From contig JAPVLO010000883.1 in NCBI GenBank assembly GCA_027257055.1, forward strand, positions 62,001 through 126,000: a stretch of DNA of 64,000 nucleotides, written 5' to 3'. The notes under the pieces were generated by a model. It searched no databases. It worked only from the letters and a program-made list of their open reading frames with translations, and was not told the DNA's origin. The stretch comes from Cephalopachus bancanus. Its lineage: Eukaryota; Chordata; Mammalia; Primates; Tarsiidae. Both the position numbers and the translations under genes were made by a program. This document shows positions 13,071 to 23,634 of this stretch, in pieces; the first letter of the stretch is position 1; every line of letters begins with the position of its first letter.

Positions 13071-13897
13071 ATTCAAGCCATCAGTATAAAGTAAAATGTC
13101 TCTTCCCTCACCTATTCCAGCCGTACTACACAGAGGTGGCGTGGCCTCTTACGTTTCTTAGAATCTTTCTGGAAATTTCTATATACATACAAAAACTTGT
13201 CACTGCCGACTCTGTCCCGGAACACAAAGGACTGTGACTTGTGGTTTAGTTGCTTGTCTGACTTCATGCTCCTGCAATTGGGATTTGCATCTGACACAAC
13301 AGGAAGCAGGTGGCCGTGAAGCTGGGGAACCCTGTCCCCCAGGCCGTGCCTTTGAAAAGGGCGTCAGGGAGACAGGGAGGTGAGCGTGGGAGGGAGGAAG
13401 TGCGGCCCCGCCGCAGGTGTTTCTTTTCCTGAACGCGGCTCATGGCCGCGTCCAGGTTTTGCTTTTCACCTTTCCGTCTGTGAGAAAATGAGCAGGAAAA
13501 AGCAAAAGGCGCTGGTGGTGGCACACCCTGCACTGCTGGGTCGGGGTTCAAGTCCCCGCGGCGCCCTTCCTGCCTCCTCACCCTCCAGGGACATCCTGTC
13601 TCCCCAGTGGAGAAGCTTTGGGGGTGCGCCCAGGGCCACTCCCAGGAGCCCTCCTGCTCTGGGCTTCCCTCCCTCATCCTCCTGGGGCCCTGGACCGCGG
13701 TGGGAGCACAGAAGCTGGCCTGGGGCTGCGCTTTCAAGGACTCTAACCCCGACAACGTGCAGCCGATGATTTAGCCCACCGGCCACCCTAGTGGGAAGGG
13801 GAGAATGGCTTGGTGCTCTGCACCCCAAGGCTGAGGGCCCCACCTGGAGTGGCATGCTCGCCACCTGCCCTCTTCCTTCCAGGGCTCCTGGGATCTG
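13071..13897. other. Unassigned unique sequence
   Basis: GC-rich from about 13330. ORFs of up to 163 codons overlap on both strands with no recognised motif. Confidence 0.4.
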
Positions 13898-13921
13898 CTC
13901 ACTGAAAGGATAGACCTTCTT

Positions 13922-14208
13922 GCCGGGCTCGGTGGCTCAGCCTCTAATCCCGTGTTTTGGGAGGCTGAGGTGAGTGGATTGCCTGAGCCTGTGGGTTCGA
14001 GACCCGCCCGGGCAATTTGGCGAGACCTTATCTCTACAATAAATCGAAAATCAGCCAGGCGTGATAGCACATGCCTGTAGTTCCGGCTACTCGGAAGGCT
14101 GAGGTGGAAGGATCGCCGGAGCCCAGCAGGTCGAGGCTGCGGTGGCCTGGAGCGGCCACTGCACTCCGGTCTGGGCGACGGAGTGAGACGCCAACTCAAA
14201 AAAAAAAA
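13922..14208 (+). mobile_element. Alu inside LTR A copy 1
   Basis: Duplication gaaaggatagacc at 13904-13916 and 14209-14221, with five extra bases ttctt between the left copy and the Alu head. Confidence 0.95.
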
Positions 14209-14919
14209 GAAAGGATAGACCAAGAGTGGGGAAAGCATTTTTTTTTAACTCTTCTTCCTAAATCTTAATACAATGATGAGGAAGTAGAAGCTATGTTTTT
14301 TGGAGAAATACACACTTTAGGTAAAATCAACTTTGCTGACTTTGTCTTTTCAGAAACAGACCTCCTGGTGCCGGGTATCAGAGGTATCTCAGAGCAGCAA
14401 TCAAGCTTGCCTAGAGTAAAGGGATTTACAAGGCCTAAGACATCATGCATTGGGCAAGGATTGGAAAAGTCACAAAACTTGAAATTACAAAAGTTATGGC
14501 TGCTCAGAGGGGGAGCAGGTGGGGATTCGATCTTCCAGTAAATTGGGCGCTATCTGCAGGGAAGCCAAGGATCCCCCGAAGCGACCCACTGGGAAGGCCT
14601 AGGAGATAAGGGGAGGTGCACCCTCCGTTAGCTCTAAGGAATGTCATTCAGGAAGGTGCAGGAGAATTAGAATCCTTGTCACGCCCTTCTCTAGGGGCTT
14701 GATAATGTGGGTGGACATCAGTGGGTCTCTGTGTTGCAGGTTCTCCAAGACATCCACAGGTGGTCGATAAGGAAGTCACGGCAGTCACGTCTACCTGATT
14801 GCAACATCTCCAAGGAAAAGGATTTAAGCCAGGGCTTTGGAGGGCTATGGCGCCACACTCACCTAGAGTGCAGGCCCACTCCCTGTCTGTGAGGGGGTGA
14901 AGCTTTCTTAAATAAATCT

Positions 14920-15211
14920 TTTTTTTTTTTTTTTGAATCGGAGTCTCACTCTGTCACCCAGACTGGAGTGCAGTGGCTGCTCCCGGCTACTGCAGCCTCG
15001 ACCTGCTCGGCTCTGGTGATCCTTCCGCCTCAGCCTTCTGAGTAGCCGGAATTACAGGCACGCGTTACCACACCCAGCTGGTTTTTTGATTTATTGTAGA
15101 GATGAGGTTGCGCCTAGTTGCCCAGGTGGGTCTCGAACCCGCAGGCTCAGGCAATTCACTCACCTTGGCCTCCCAAAGCACGGGATTACAGGCTGAGCCA
15201 CCGAGCCTGGC
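14920..15211 (-). mobile_element. Alu inside LTR A copy 1
   Basis: Duplication taaataaatct at 14909-14919 and 15212-15222; it sits on the LTR polyadenylation signal. Confidence 0.95.
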
Positions 15212-15383
15212 TAAATAAATCTTATCTTCTTTCACCTCTGTGTGTTGCAATTCCTTGCATTTACTCGGATCTTTGGGTTGCCAACCCGCACCCCTGGCAC
15301 GCCAGCTCTGGGGTACTGTGCCTCCCTTCGCCCCTCCGTCTCCATCCAACTCACCCTCACCCTATCTGTGCCCTAACACTCAC

Positions 15384-15853
15384 TACTGCCATCCTCTGGG
15401 CTCTCAGGGTGGGCTGGGTGGACAGGGTCAAAGAGGAGGAGGCCGGAACCCTGAGGCCTGGGTGGAGATGGGCAGGGCCAGGAGTGGCCCTGGGGTACTG
15501 GAAGACAGGGACCAACAAAGACGAACAGCTGGGTCATGAGGGGCCGGGTGGGCACTGAGGGGCTGAACCTGTACTCTCCAGGAGCCTGGGATGCCAGGAG
15601 ATTTCCCAGCTTGGCACCCAGCGGGGGCAGCTGCTGTGATCTTGGGTAAGCTCCCACACCGACGACCCCAAGCAGTTTCCTCCTCCCTCTTCTCTGGGTG
15701 CCCTCTGCCCCCTCCCACCTTTGGCCGGCCTCTTCCCTCCCCCAGAGGGAGGTCAGAGGCTCACAGCCCTTTTCACGGCCATCATGCTGAGGCTGTCTAC
15801 ACTTTGGAATGGGCTGCCTGACCCCAAGATTCCCAGGAGACCCATCCCGTTAC
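15384..15853. other. Unassigned GC-rich unique sequence
   Basis: Begins exactly after the 5-bp duplication of LTR A copy 1. No gene or repeat recognised. Confidence 0.4.
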
Positions 15854-15868
15854 TACAATCATCTTCTT

Positions 15869-16167
15869 CTTTTTCTTTTTCTTTTTTTTTTGAGTTAGAG
15901 TCTCACTCTGTCACCCAGACTGGAGTGCAGTGGTCGCTCCTGGCCACCGCAGCCTCGCCTGTTGGGTTCCAGCAATCCTTCCACCTCAGCCTTCCAAGTA
16001 ACTGGAACTACAGGCACACGCTACCACACCTGGCTGATTTTTGATTTATTGTAGAGATGAGGTCTCACCAAATTGCCCAGGTGGGTCTCAAACCCGTGGG
16101 CTCAGGCAATCCACTCACCTCAGCCTCCCACGGTGTGGGATTACAGGCCGAACCACCGAACCCGGCT
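15869..16167 (-). mobile_element. Alu, first of a same-site pair
   Basis: Flanked by tacaatcatcttctt (15854-15868) and its near copy at 16168-16182. Confidence 0.95.
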
Positions 16168-16182
16168 TACAATCACCTTCTT

Positions 16183-16472
16183 ATTTTTTATTTTTTATTT
16201 TTTAGTTGGAGTCTCACTCTGTCACCCAGACTGGAATGCAGTGGCCGCGGCCACCGCAGCCTCGACCTGCTGGGCTCCGGCGATCCTTCCGCCTCAGCCT
16301 TCCGAGTAGCCGGAATTACAGGCATGAGCTACCACGCCCGGCTGATTTTTTTATTTATTGTAGAGATGAGGTCTCGCTGCCCAGGCGGGTCTCGAACCCG
16401 CGGGCTCAGGCAATCCACTCACCTCAGCCTCCCAAAGGCGTGGGATTACAGGCTGAGCCACCGAGCCCGGCT
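16183..16472 (-). mobile_element. Alu, delta-8, second of a same-site pair
   Basis: Followed by a third copy of the target, caatcatcttta (16473-16484). Confidence 0.95.
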
Positions 16473-16484
16473 CAATCATCTTTA

Positions 16485-17392
16485 ACTCAGGTCCCATAAG
16501 GAACAGCTGGAAGCAGAAGGGGAGGTGTGCAAAGCGGGCCTTGGGAGGTGACCATCTCTCCTCCAAGATGGGTGGTAGGCGCCTGACCTTGCAAAGTCCC
16601 AGCATGTCCTAGTGGGTCCTCGCATGCAAGTCACATGACAGCACAGGTCCTCTAGCGAGAGCTGAGCTCCCAAGGTGTGGAAGGAGTCCCAAGCCTAGAC
16701 AAACCCCAGGGAAGGCAGCACACAGGGCCAAGGGAGGGACTCCAGAAGACAGAGAAAAGCAGGAAGCCAGTCAGCCATGCTGGAGAGAACCCCTTAGAAA
16801 GGAACCCTGGCTTGGGTATCCTGGACAAGGCTGTGGCTGGTGTGCGGCCATCCGCAGTCCCTCAGCCCCTTGGCAAGTTCTGGTGCCAGAAAAATCCCCT
16901 CTGGAGCTTGTGGCTCTAGTTGAGAGGGTAAGGGGAGGCAGTGTGAAGCCAAGGTCTCAGCAGGCTAGGCCTGGGTGGCAAGGTCATGAATCTAGCTGTA
17001 AGGCCAAGCAGAAGCAGAGCGACCTGCTGTCCTTGGATGTGACCAGCCCGCCTCTGGGCACTGACAGGCTTATACTCATGCATAATCAAAGGCACAGGGC
17101 CCAGTGAAGATAGAAGAGCCACCTCATGGCAAAGGAGCACAGATCTCTGAGTGCCACCTAACCATTTTTTCTAGGCCTCGTGCCCTTACAGTTGAAGACC
17201 GCAGAGGGTCAGTGTGACCAACCTGGCCAAGCCATGTCGACTCCAGGTCAAGGGCCTCTCCTAGTTTGTGGAATTCCTGCTCCTCTCAAAGTACTCATGA
17301 TGTCTCATCTCAAGTTGTTCCCCCTTGTCCCTCTACCCTACTGTGTAAGATCAGAACATGAGGGTAGGTAGCTTGAATGTGGTGGGGGACCT
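16485..17392. other. Unassigned unique sequence
   Basis: No repeat or protein-like frame recognised between two minus-strand Alus. Confidence 0.4.
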
Positions 17393-17401
17393 CCAGGGAT
17401 A

Positions 17402-17703
17402 TGTGTATTTGTTTTTGTCTTTTTGAGTTGGAGTCTCACTCTGTTGTCCAGACTGGACTGCAGGGACACGCTCCCGGCCTCCGCAGCCTCGACCTGCTGG
17501 GCTTTCTGGCGATCCTTCCGCCTCAGCCTTCCAAGTAGCCGGAACTACAGGCGCGCGCTACCACGCCCAGCTAATTTTTGTTGTATTTATTGTAGAGACA
17601 AGGTCTCGCCAAGTTGCCCGGGTGGGTCTCGAACCCACAGGCTCAGGCAATCCACTCAGCCTCCCAAAGTACTGGGATTACAGGCTAAATCACCAAGCCC
17701 AAC
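17402..17703 (-). mobile_element. Alu, full length
   Basis: Duplication ccagggata at 17393-17401 and 17704-17712. Confidence 0.95.
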
Positions 17704-17712
17704 CCAGGGATA

Positions 17713-18129
17713 CTGGGAAGGCAACAGTAGCCACCACGTTGGCCCTTTGCATTTGTGGAAAAGCCCTACCCCCACATCCCATGATCTGCTGCCTCAACTC
17801 CAGCTGTGGTCTGCCTGGTGGAAACAGGACCTGTGGTCAATCCCTCAGGGCAGGCATATGCCTTAGTCCTGTGGCAGGGGCCGGAAGTAAAGCCCTGTCT
17901 CCAAGGATGGGTAGAAACTCAACAGGTGAAAGAAAGGGAGCACTCCAAGTAGGGAGCAAAGTGGAAGCAAACGCCTGGACGTAGAAAAGCACTGGGTTCT
18001 GTTTGCCAGGAGTCCAGACTGGAAGAAAGGTTGGGCTCTGACGCAGCTGTTTCTCCCATCTGTGGGGCTCCAGTGAGAAGACACATTTGAACAATGCCGG
18101 GAAAAAGTTTGGATCCCAAGTCTGACTCA
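17713..18129. other. Unassigned unique sequence
   Basis: No recognised feature; a 106-codon minus frame has no familiar motif. Confidence 0.4.
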
Positions 18130-18290
18130 ACGCTGCGATTTGCTTACTCTGTGCCACTGTTCTAAATGATTTATAAATATATTAATACATAACAATGACT
18201 CAGTTCTATTATTTTTATTCTCAGGGAAGAAATCTGAGATACAAGTGAGATGCAAGATTATGTAACTTGCTACTTGTGGTTGATGAGATA
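18130..18290 (-). mobile_element. MIR relic
   Basis: ctctgtgccactgttctaaa, then attattttta...gggaagaaa and attatgtaacttgc follow antisense MIR order. Confidence 0.55.
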
Positions 18291-18560
18291 GATACATATG
18301 TAATTTGCCCAAAGACATACAGATTGCAAACTATGGACACTTTGTAAAGTCTGAACCAATGCTTAGACTTAAGTCCACCTTTCTTTGTTTGTTGTCATTG
18401 TTTTTTAACTGTTTGTTTTAACTTTTAATATTGATGCTTTTGATGTGGATTTTTCAGGTCAGCCTGGGCTTCGAGTGTCAGCTCAATGGGTCGGCCAGCC
18501 AAGCCCCAGAGAGGGTCATGGAGGGGCTGGTAAGCCTAGCCCCAGAGAAGCCTACCTTTC

Positions 18561-18727
18561 TTTTTTTTTTTTTTTTTTTTGAGTTGGAGTCTCACTCTGT
18601 CGCCCAGACTGGAGTGCAGTGGCACGCTCCCGGCCACCGCAGCCTCGGCCTGCTGGGCTCCAGCAATCCTTCCGCCTCAGCCTTCCAAGTAACTGGAACT
18701 ACAGGCGCGCGCTACCACTTCCAGCTA
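18561..18727 (-). mobile_element. Alu right arm, 5'-truncated insertion
   Basis: Near-perfect 16-bp duplication agaagcctacctttct / agaagtctacctttct shows it inserted in truncated form. Confidence 0.92.
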
Positions 18728-18814
18728 AGAAGTCTACCTTTCTAGGACAGGCTTTTTTTCCCGTCAGTTTTGGTTTTGCGCAGACACACCAACACGGTGT
18801 TTTGTGAGAGTCAT

Positions 18815-18930
18815 ACCTATTTCTTGCAATCTTGCAAGGCAGTAATTATTTCTACCCACCTTTACAGAAGGGAAAAGTTAGGACCAGACATGGTAAATTC
18901 TGAGTTGGTCTTCAGACCTAGGTTTTTAAA
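18815..18930 (-). mobile_element. Possible MIR relic
   Basis: ttatttctacccacctttac followed by agaagggaaaa and a degenerate tail resembles antisense MIR. Confidence 0.4.
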
Positions 18931-19189
18931 ATACAAGCTATTATGTAACTATCCTTCTGCCTTAAGGATCTTTTTCGAGCATTTCTCTTTCCAACACAAC
19001 ACCGCAGGGCTGAACTAGGCCTGAGGGCTACAATGGAAGAAAGGTTGCAACAAGGTGGAATGGACTGGGGGTCCGAGGCTCTGGGACCCACTAAAGTTGG
19101 GATGGTGATCTATTCCCATCCATCGTCCAGAGCTGAAGCGAACCGAACCTGCAGCTTGTTGAAGTTTGGGCCACCTGGGACCTCCCCAT

Positions 19190-19660
19190 CAGGTTGCGAG
19201 CACACCTGGAAACCCCCGCACGGTCTGCTGGCAAACCCCCGCCCCCTCCTCTCGCTCTGCATTTCACCCGTCTTTGCTTCCGTAGAGATATCCACCTTGG
19301 ATACGGAACGGAGGACCCCTCTGAGTGCCAGGCTAATCTCCCCTCACCCTCCACCACGTCCCATATTCCAGGTAGGGAGCCCCTTTTCGCGAGACAGACA
19401 GCTGCACGACAACGTCCACTTTGGACACCTCCTCGGAAAGCCCCGGCGCGTCCCCACAGCGTCCACGCATGCGCGGGCCGTGAGGGGGCATGGCAAAGTG
19501 AATGGGGGCGTGACCTAGGTGGAAGGCAGGAGGCTGCACGCGGCGATGACGCAATGCGCCCCTAGGGGCGGGTTCGTTTGCGCTGGCGGCGTGGCGTCGC
19601 CTCTCCACTCGTTTCCAGGGCTGCAGCGGGAGGCGGGTCCAGGTGAGACCCAGATAGAAC
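19190..19660. promoter_or_regulatory. CpG-rich promoter-like block with possible first exon
   Basis: CpG density rises sharply here while both flanks are CpG-poor. It contains an NRF1-like core cgcatgcgc (19466-19474), a tgacgcaat ATF/C-EBP-like site (19547-19555) and GC boxes. At 19642/19643 the sequence tccag|gtgaga is a good splice donor, so a + strand non-coding first exon ending there is possible. A family A LTR begins 40 bp later. No coding exon could be attached. Confidence 0.45.
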
Positions 19661-19685
19661 TGAAACAAAATGCCTGGGCACAGGC

Positions 19686-20808
19686 TGAAAGGACAGACCC
19701 AGAGTGGGAAGCCATTTTTCATCTTGTTCTTAAACTTTAATACAATGATGAGAAAGTAGAAGCTATGCTTTTGGAGAAATGCACACTTTGGAAAAATTAA
19801 CTTTGCCAACTTTGTCTTTTCAGAAATAGACTTCCAGGTATCAGAGGCACCTCATAGCGGCAATCAAGCTTGCCTAGAGTAAAGGGGATTTACAAGGCCT
19901 AGGACATCATGCATTGGGCAAGGATTGGAAAAGTCATTGAAAGGACAGACCGAGAGTGGGAAGCCATTTTCCCTCTTGTTCTTAAATCCTGACACAATGA
20001 TGAGAAAGTAGAAACTATGCTTTTGGAGAAATGCACACTTTAGGTAAAATTAACTTTACCGACTTTATCTTTTCAGAAACAGACTTCCAGGTATCAGAGG
20101 TATCTCAAACTTGCCTAGAGTAAAGGGAATTTCAATCAAACTTGCCTAGAGAAAAGGGAATTTACAAGGTCTAAGACATTGGGCAAGGATGGTAAAAATC
20201 ATGAAACTTGTCATTACAAAAGTTATGACCACTCAGAGGAGGAGCAGGTGGGGATTTGATCTTCCAGTAAATTGGGTACTATCTACAGGGAAGCCAAGAA
20301 TTCCCCGAAGCTACCCACTGGGAATACCTAGGAGATAAGCATACGGGCACCCTCCATCAGCTCTAAGGAATGTCATTCAGGAAGGTGCAGGAGAATTAGA
20401 ATCCTTGTCACGCCCTTCTCTAGGGGCAATGATAATGTGGGTGGACATTAGTGGGTCTTTGTGTCACAGGGTCTCCAAGACATCCACAAGTGGTCAATTA
20501 GGAAGTCACAGCAGTCACATCTACCTGATTGCAACATCTCCAAGGAAAAGGATTTAAGCCAGGGCTTTGGGGGGCTGTGTTACCACACACCTAGAATGTA
20601 GGCCTGCTCCCTGTCTGTGGGGGTGAAGCTTTCATAAATAAATCTTATCTTCTCTCACCTCTCTGGGTGTTGCAATTTACTTTGCATTTACTTAGATCTC
20701 TGGGTTGCCAGCACGGCACCTCTGGCACGCTGGCTCCAGCAGTGCTGCACCTCTCTGCGCCTCTCCCTCTCCACCCAACCACTCTCACCCTGTCCGGACC
20801 CTAGTACA
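19686..20808 (+). mobile_element. LTR, family A copy 2, with internal direct duplication
   Basis: Same family as 13903-15378. The first ~250 bases are present twice: unit one runs 19686-19937 and unit two restarts with TGAAAGGACAGACC at 19938, continuing to the 3' end. A second, ~31-bp tandem repeat (gcctagag...gggaattt) lies at about 20108-20163. AATAAA is near 20636. I could not find a convincing flanking duplication (left caggc, right cacta), so the outer limits are approximate. Confidence 0.7.
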
Positions 20809-21122
20809 CACTATAGCCGGGCTCCTGGGCTGGGAAAGGAGAGATTGACCCTGGGCCTTGCCTGACCGGGCCTGGCCAGGATATGCCTGGCCTGGCCTGT
20901 GCGTCCCCCTCCAGCGGGCTCTCAGCTCCGAGTTCCCCTTTGCTGATGCTCTCTGGCTCACAAGCGCCTTCTGGTTCTGCAAACTGTCCCGAGCTTCCAC
21001 GCCCCTGCCTCTGCCAGCTACTAACCTCTGTCTTCTCTGTCCTCGAGTCACTGACATACAGCTGCACATGCTGGAGGTGACTGGCCTGGAGACGGATTGC
21101 CCAGATCAAGGTAAAGACACAA
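20809..21122. other. Unassigned GC-rich sequence with a possible short exon
   Basis: A pyrimidine-rich run (ctgtcttctctgtcctcgag) precedes an open stretch that ends in a donor-like atcaag|gtaaag near 21110. This is only suggestive. Confidence 0.25.
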
Positions 21123-21318
21123 AAGTGGCCGGTGGCTCATCCTGTCGTCCTAGCACTTTGGGAGGCCGGAGCAAGTGGATGGCCTGAGCCCGCGGGTTCG
21201 AGACTAGCCTGGGCAACTTGGCGAGACATCGTCTCTGCAATAAATAAAAAATTAGCGGGGCGTGGTGGCGCGTGCCTGTAGTTCAGGCTACTTGGAAGAC
21301 AGAGGCAGAAGGACCACT
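21123..21318 (+). mobile_element. Alu, 3' end lost
   Basis: Left arm plus part of the right arm up to aggcagaaggacca, then unrelated sequence. Confidence 0.9.
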
Positions 21319-21334
21319 CTAAGAGAAAGCATTT

Positions 21335-21425
21335 GTGTCACCTGTTCATTCCATGACCTTGAGTTGGTCATCTTGTCGTCTGAGTTTCATCTTCATCCAA
21401 AAAATGAGGCCACTACTACATGTAT
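21335..21425 (+). mobile_element. MIR fragment
   Basis: ccatgaccttgagttggtca and a following catcttcatccaaaaaatga resemble the MIR core. Confidence 0.45.
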
Positions 21426-21454
21426 TATCTGTTGCTGCATAAAAGTTCCCTCAA

Positions 21455-21758
21455 GGCTGGGCTTGGTGGCCCAGCCTGTAATCCCAGTACTTTGGAAGGC
21501 CAAGGTGAGAGGATTGCCTGAGTCCACGGGTTCATGACCCACCCAGGCAACTTGGCGAGACCTGTCTCTACAATAAATCAAAAATTAGCCAGGTGTGGTA
21601 ACTTGCACCTGTAGTTCCAACTAATTGGACAGCTGAGGTGGAAGGATCACAGGGGCGCAGCAGGTCAAGGCTGCAGTGGTCATGATCGTGCCACTGCCCT
21701 CCAGCCTGAGTGACAGAGGGAGACTCCAACTCAAAAAAAAAACACAAAAAACAAAAAC
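21455..21758 (+). mobile_element. Alu, full length
   Basis: Duplication agttccctcaa at 21444-21454 and 21759-21769. Confidence 0.95.
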
Positions 21759-21817
21759 AGTTCCCTCAAAGTGTAGTCAACAAATGTTGATCTTACTGTA
21801 GGTCAAAAATCTGAGAG

Positions 21818-22105
21818 TGGCCAGGCATGGTGGTGCACACCTATATTCCCAGCACCTTGGGAGGCTGAGGCAGGAGGATTGCTTGAGCTTGGGAGTTCGA
21901 GATCAGCCTGGGCAACATAGCAGGACCTTGTCACTATAAAAATTTCAAAAAATAGCAGGGCAAGATGGCCACGCCTGTAGTCCTCACTATTCTATAGGCT
22001 GAGACAGAAAGATCACCTGAGCCCGAGAGGTCAAGACCGTGGTGGGCCATGTTCATGCCATTGTACTCTAGCCTGAATGACAGTGAGACAATGACTATTT
22101 CAAAT
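21818..22105 (+). mobile_element. Old AluJ-like dimer
   Basis: ggcatggtggtgcacacc start, gagttcgagatcagcctggg B-box region of the ancestral type. Confidence 0.9.
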
Positions 22106-22287
22106 GCTCAGGATAGAAACTTTGGAAATCTCCTTGGTTTCCTTCTTTCCATAATCCACAACCACTGAAAATTGTCCAGTGGTTTTAAAAACTGGAATCT
22201 CAGGTGAACTTGGAGAGACTCTTTTTGGTGGTGGAACTGAGGCAACGTTAGATCTGACAATTCTCCAAAACACTAGGCTGTTTATTC

Positions 22288-22290
<3 letters not shown>

Positions 22291-22322
<32 letters not shown>

Positions 22323-22597
22323 AGTTGGAGTCTCACTCTGTCGCCCAGACTGGAGTGCAGTGGCCGCTTCCGGCCACCGCAGCCTCGACCTGGTGGGCTC
22401 CGGTGATCCTTCCGCCTCAGCCTTCCACGTAGCCGGAATTACAGGCGTGCACTACCACGCCCGGCTGATTTTTTTTGATTTATTATAGAGATGAGGTCTC
22501 GCTGCCCAGGCGGGTCTCGAACCCGCGGGCTCAGGCAATCCACTCACCTCAGCCTCCCAAAGGCGCGGGATTACAGGCTGAGCCACCGAGCCCGGCT
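22291..22597 (-). mobile_element. Alu, delta-8, long tail
   Basis: A 31-nt T run, among the longest SINE tails in the window, and duplication tgtttattcactttt starting at 22279 and 22598. Looks young. Confidence 0.95.
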
Positions 22598-22612
22598 TGT
22601 TTATTCACTTTT

Positions 22613-22975
22613 ATATGTGAATAAATGTGCCACAGCTGTTTGGCGAGAGTGTGTTGGGGTTGGCAGATGAGCAAGACACTATATAATCAGCAATTGGCCT
22701 CCCAATTATCAGAAATTGTCTCATACCCCAAATGGAAGCCCCAAGGCCTCTGAGTGATTAAAACCAATAGTGTAAGATGCAAGAACATGGTTCATGCACA
22801 CGCTTTTTACAGAAGACTCCTGGAAGCGTCTTAGAGCTCACTGATTCTTGTTTTACATACATTTCTACCAAATGCGATCTGATTTCCAAGAACAGAGACA
22901 CTAAAAAACAGCACAGCATACCAACTGCTGCTGGTGAACACTTGGCTATCTGACACAAAGCAGACAAACACTGTT
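22613..22975. other. Unassigned unique sequence
   Basis: No gene or repeat recognised. Confidence 0.4.
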
Positions 22976-22990
22976 AAAAACAGAGTTCAA

Positions 22991-23170
22991 ATTAGCCAGG
23001 CATGGTAGCGCGTGCCTATAGTTCGGGCCACTCAGAAGGCTGAGGTGGAAGGATCGCCAGAACCCAGCAGATCGAGGCTGCAGTGGTGGGGACCATGCCA
23101 CTGCACTCCAGTCTGGGTAACTGAGTGAAACTCCAACTCAAAAAAACAAAAAACAAAACAAACAAAAAAC
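22991..23170 (+). mobile_element. Alu right arm, first at a reused target
   Basis: Starts attagccaggcatggtagcg after acagagttcaa; the tail leads into a second acagagttca. Confidence 0.9.
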
Positions 23171-23181
23171 AACAGAGTTCA

Positions 23182-23495
23182 GCTGGGCTCAGTGGCTCAG
23201 CCTGTAATCCTGTGCTTTGGGAGGCCGAGGTGAGTGAATTGCCCAAGCCCGCAGGTTCGAGACTCGCCTGGGCAACTTGGCAAGCCCTCATCTCCACAAT
23301 AAAATAAAAAAATTAGCTGGGTGTGGTAGCGCATGCCTGTAGTTCCAGCTACTTGGAAGGCTGAGGTGGAAGGATCGCCGGAGCCCAGCAGGTCGAGGCT
23401 GCAGTGGCTGGGAGCGGCCACTGCACTCCAGTCTGGGTGATTAAGTGAGACTCCAACTCAAAAAACAAAACAAAAAAACAAACAACAAAAAAAAA
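23182..23495 (+). mobile_element. Alu, second at a reused target
   Basis: Bounded by acagagttca on the left and again at 23496-23505. Confidence 0.95.
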
Positions 23496-23506
23496 ACAGA
23501 GTTCAA

Positions 23507-23634
23507 GCCAGGTGCAATGACTCACACCTGTAATCCCAGCACTTTGGGAAGTGGAGGTGAGAGGATTGCCTGAGTTCAGGGGTTCAAGACCAGCCTGAGC
23601 AACATGGCAAGACCTCGTCTCTACAATAAATCAA
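23507..23634 (+). mobile_element. Alu left arm, third at a reused target
   Basis: Old-type left arm ending at acaataaatcaa where the next Alu begins. Confidence 0.9.

Larger units (their letters stand above)
13903..15378 (+). mobile_element. Solo LTR, family A copy 1 (TGAAAGGA...AACA)
   Basis: This element shares extended similarity with 19686-20808. It starts TGAAAGGATAGACC and ends CCCTAACA, with a 5-bp duplication ctcac on both sides (13898-13902, 15379-15383). AATAAA lies near 14911, shortly before the pyrimidine-rich 3' portion. Two Alus have inserted into it: + at 13922-14208 and - at 14920-15211. Excluding them it is about 0.88 kb. The five-base duplication fits several ERV classes; I cannot name the family. 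Confidence 0.75.

Noticed and set aside
16385..16405. Genuine tRNA gene suggested by gcgggttcgagacccgc
   Set aside because: It occurs at the same place in dozens of Alus, with no acceptor or anticodon stem around it.
13903..20808. Full provirus bounded by the two family A LTRs
   Set aside because: Copy 1 has its own flanking duplication (ctcac) on both sides, and the DNA between the LTRs contains a CpG-rich block and unique sequence with no gag, pol or env similarity.
22976..23506. CRISPR-like array from regularly repeated acagagttca
   Set aside because: The spacers are whole Alu elements and the repeats are target-site duplications in a vertebrate genome.
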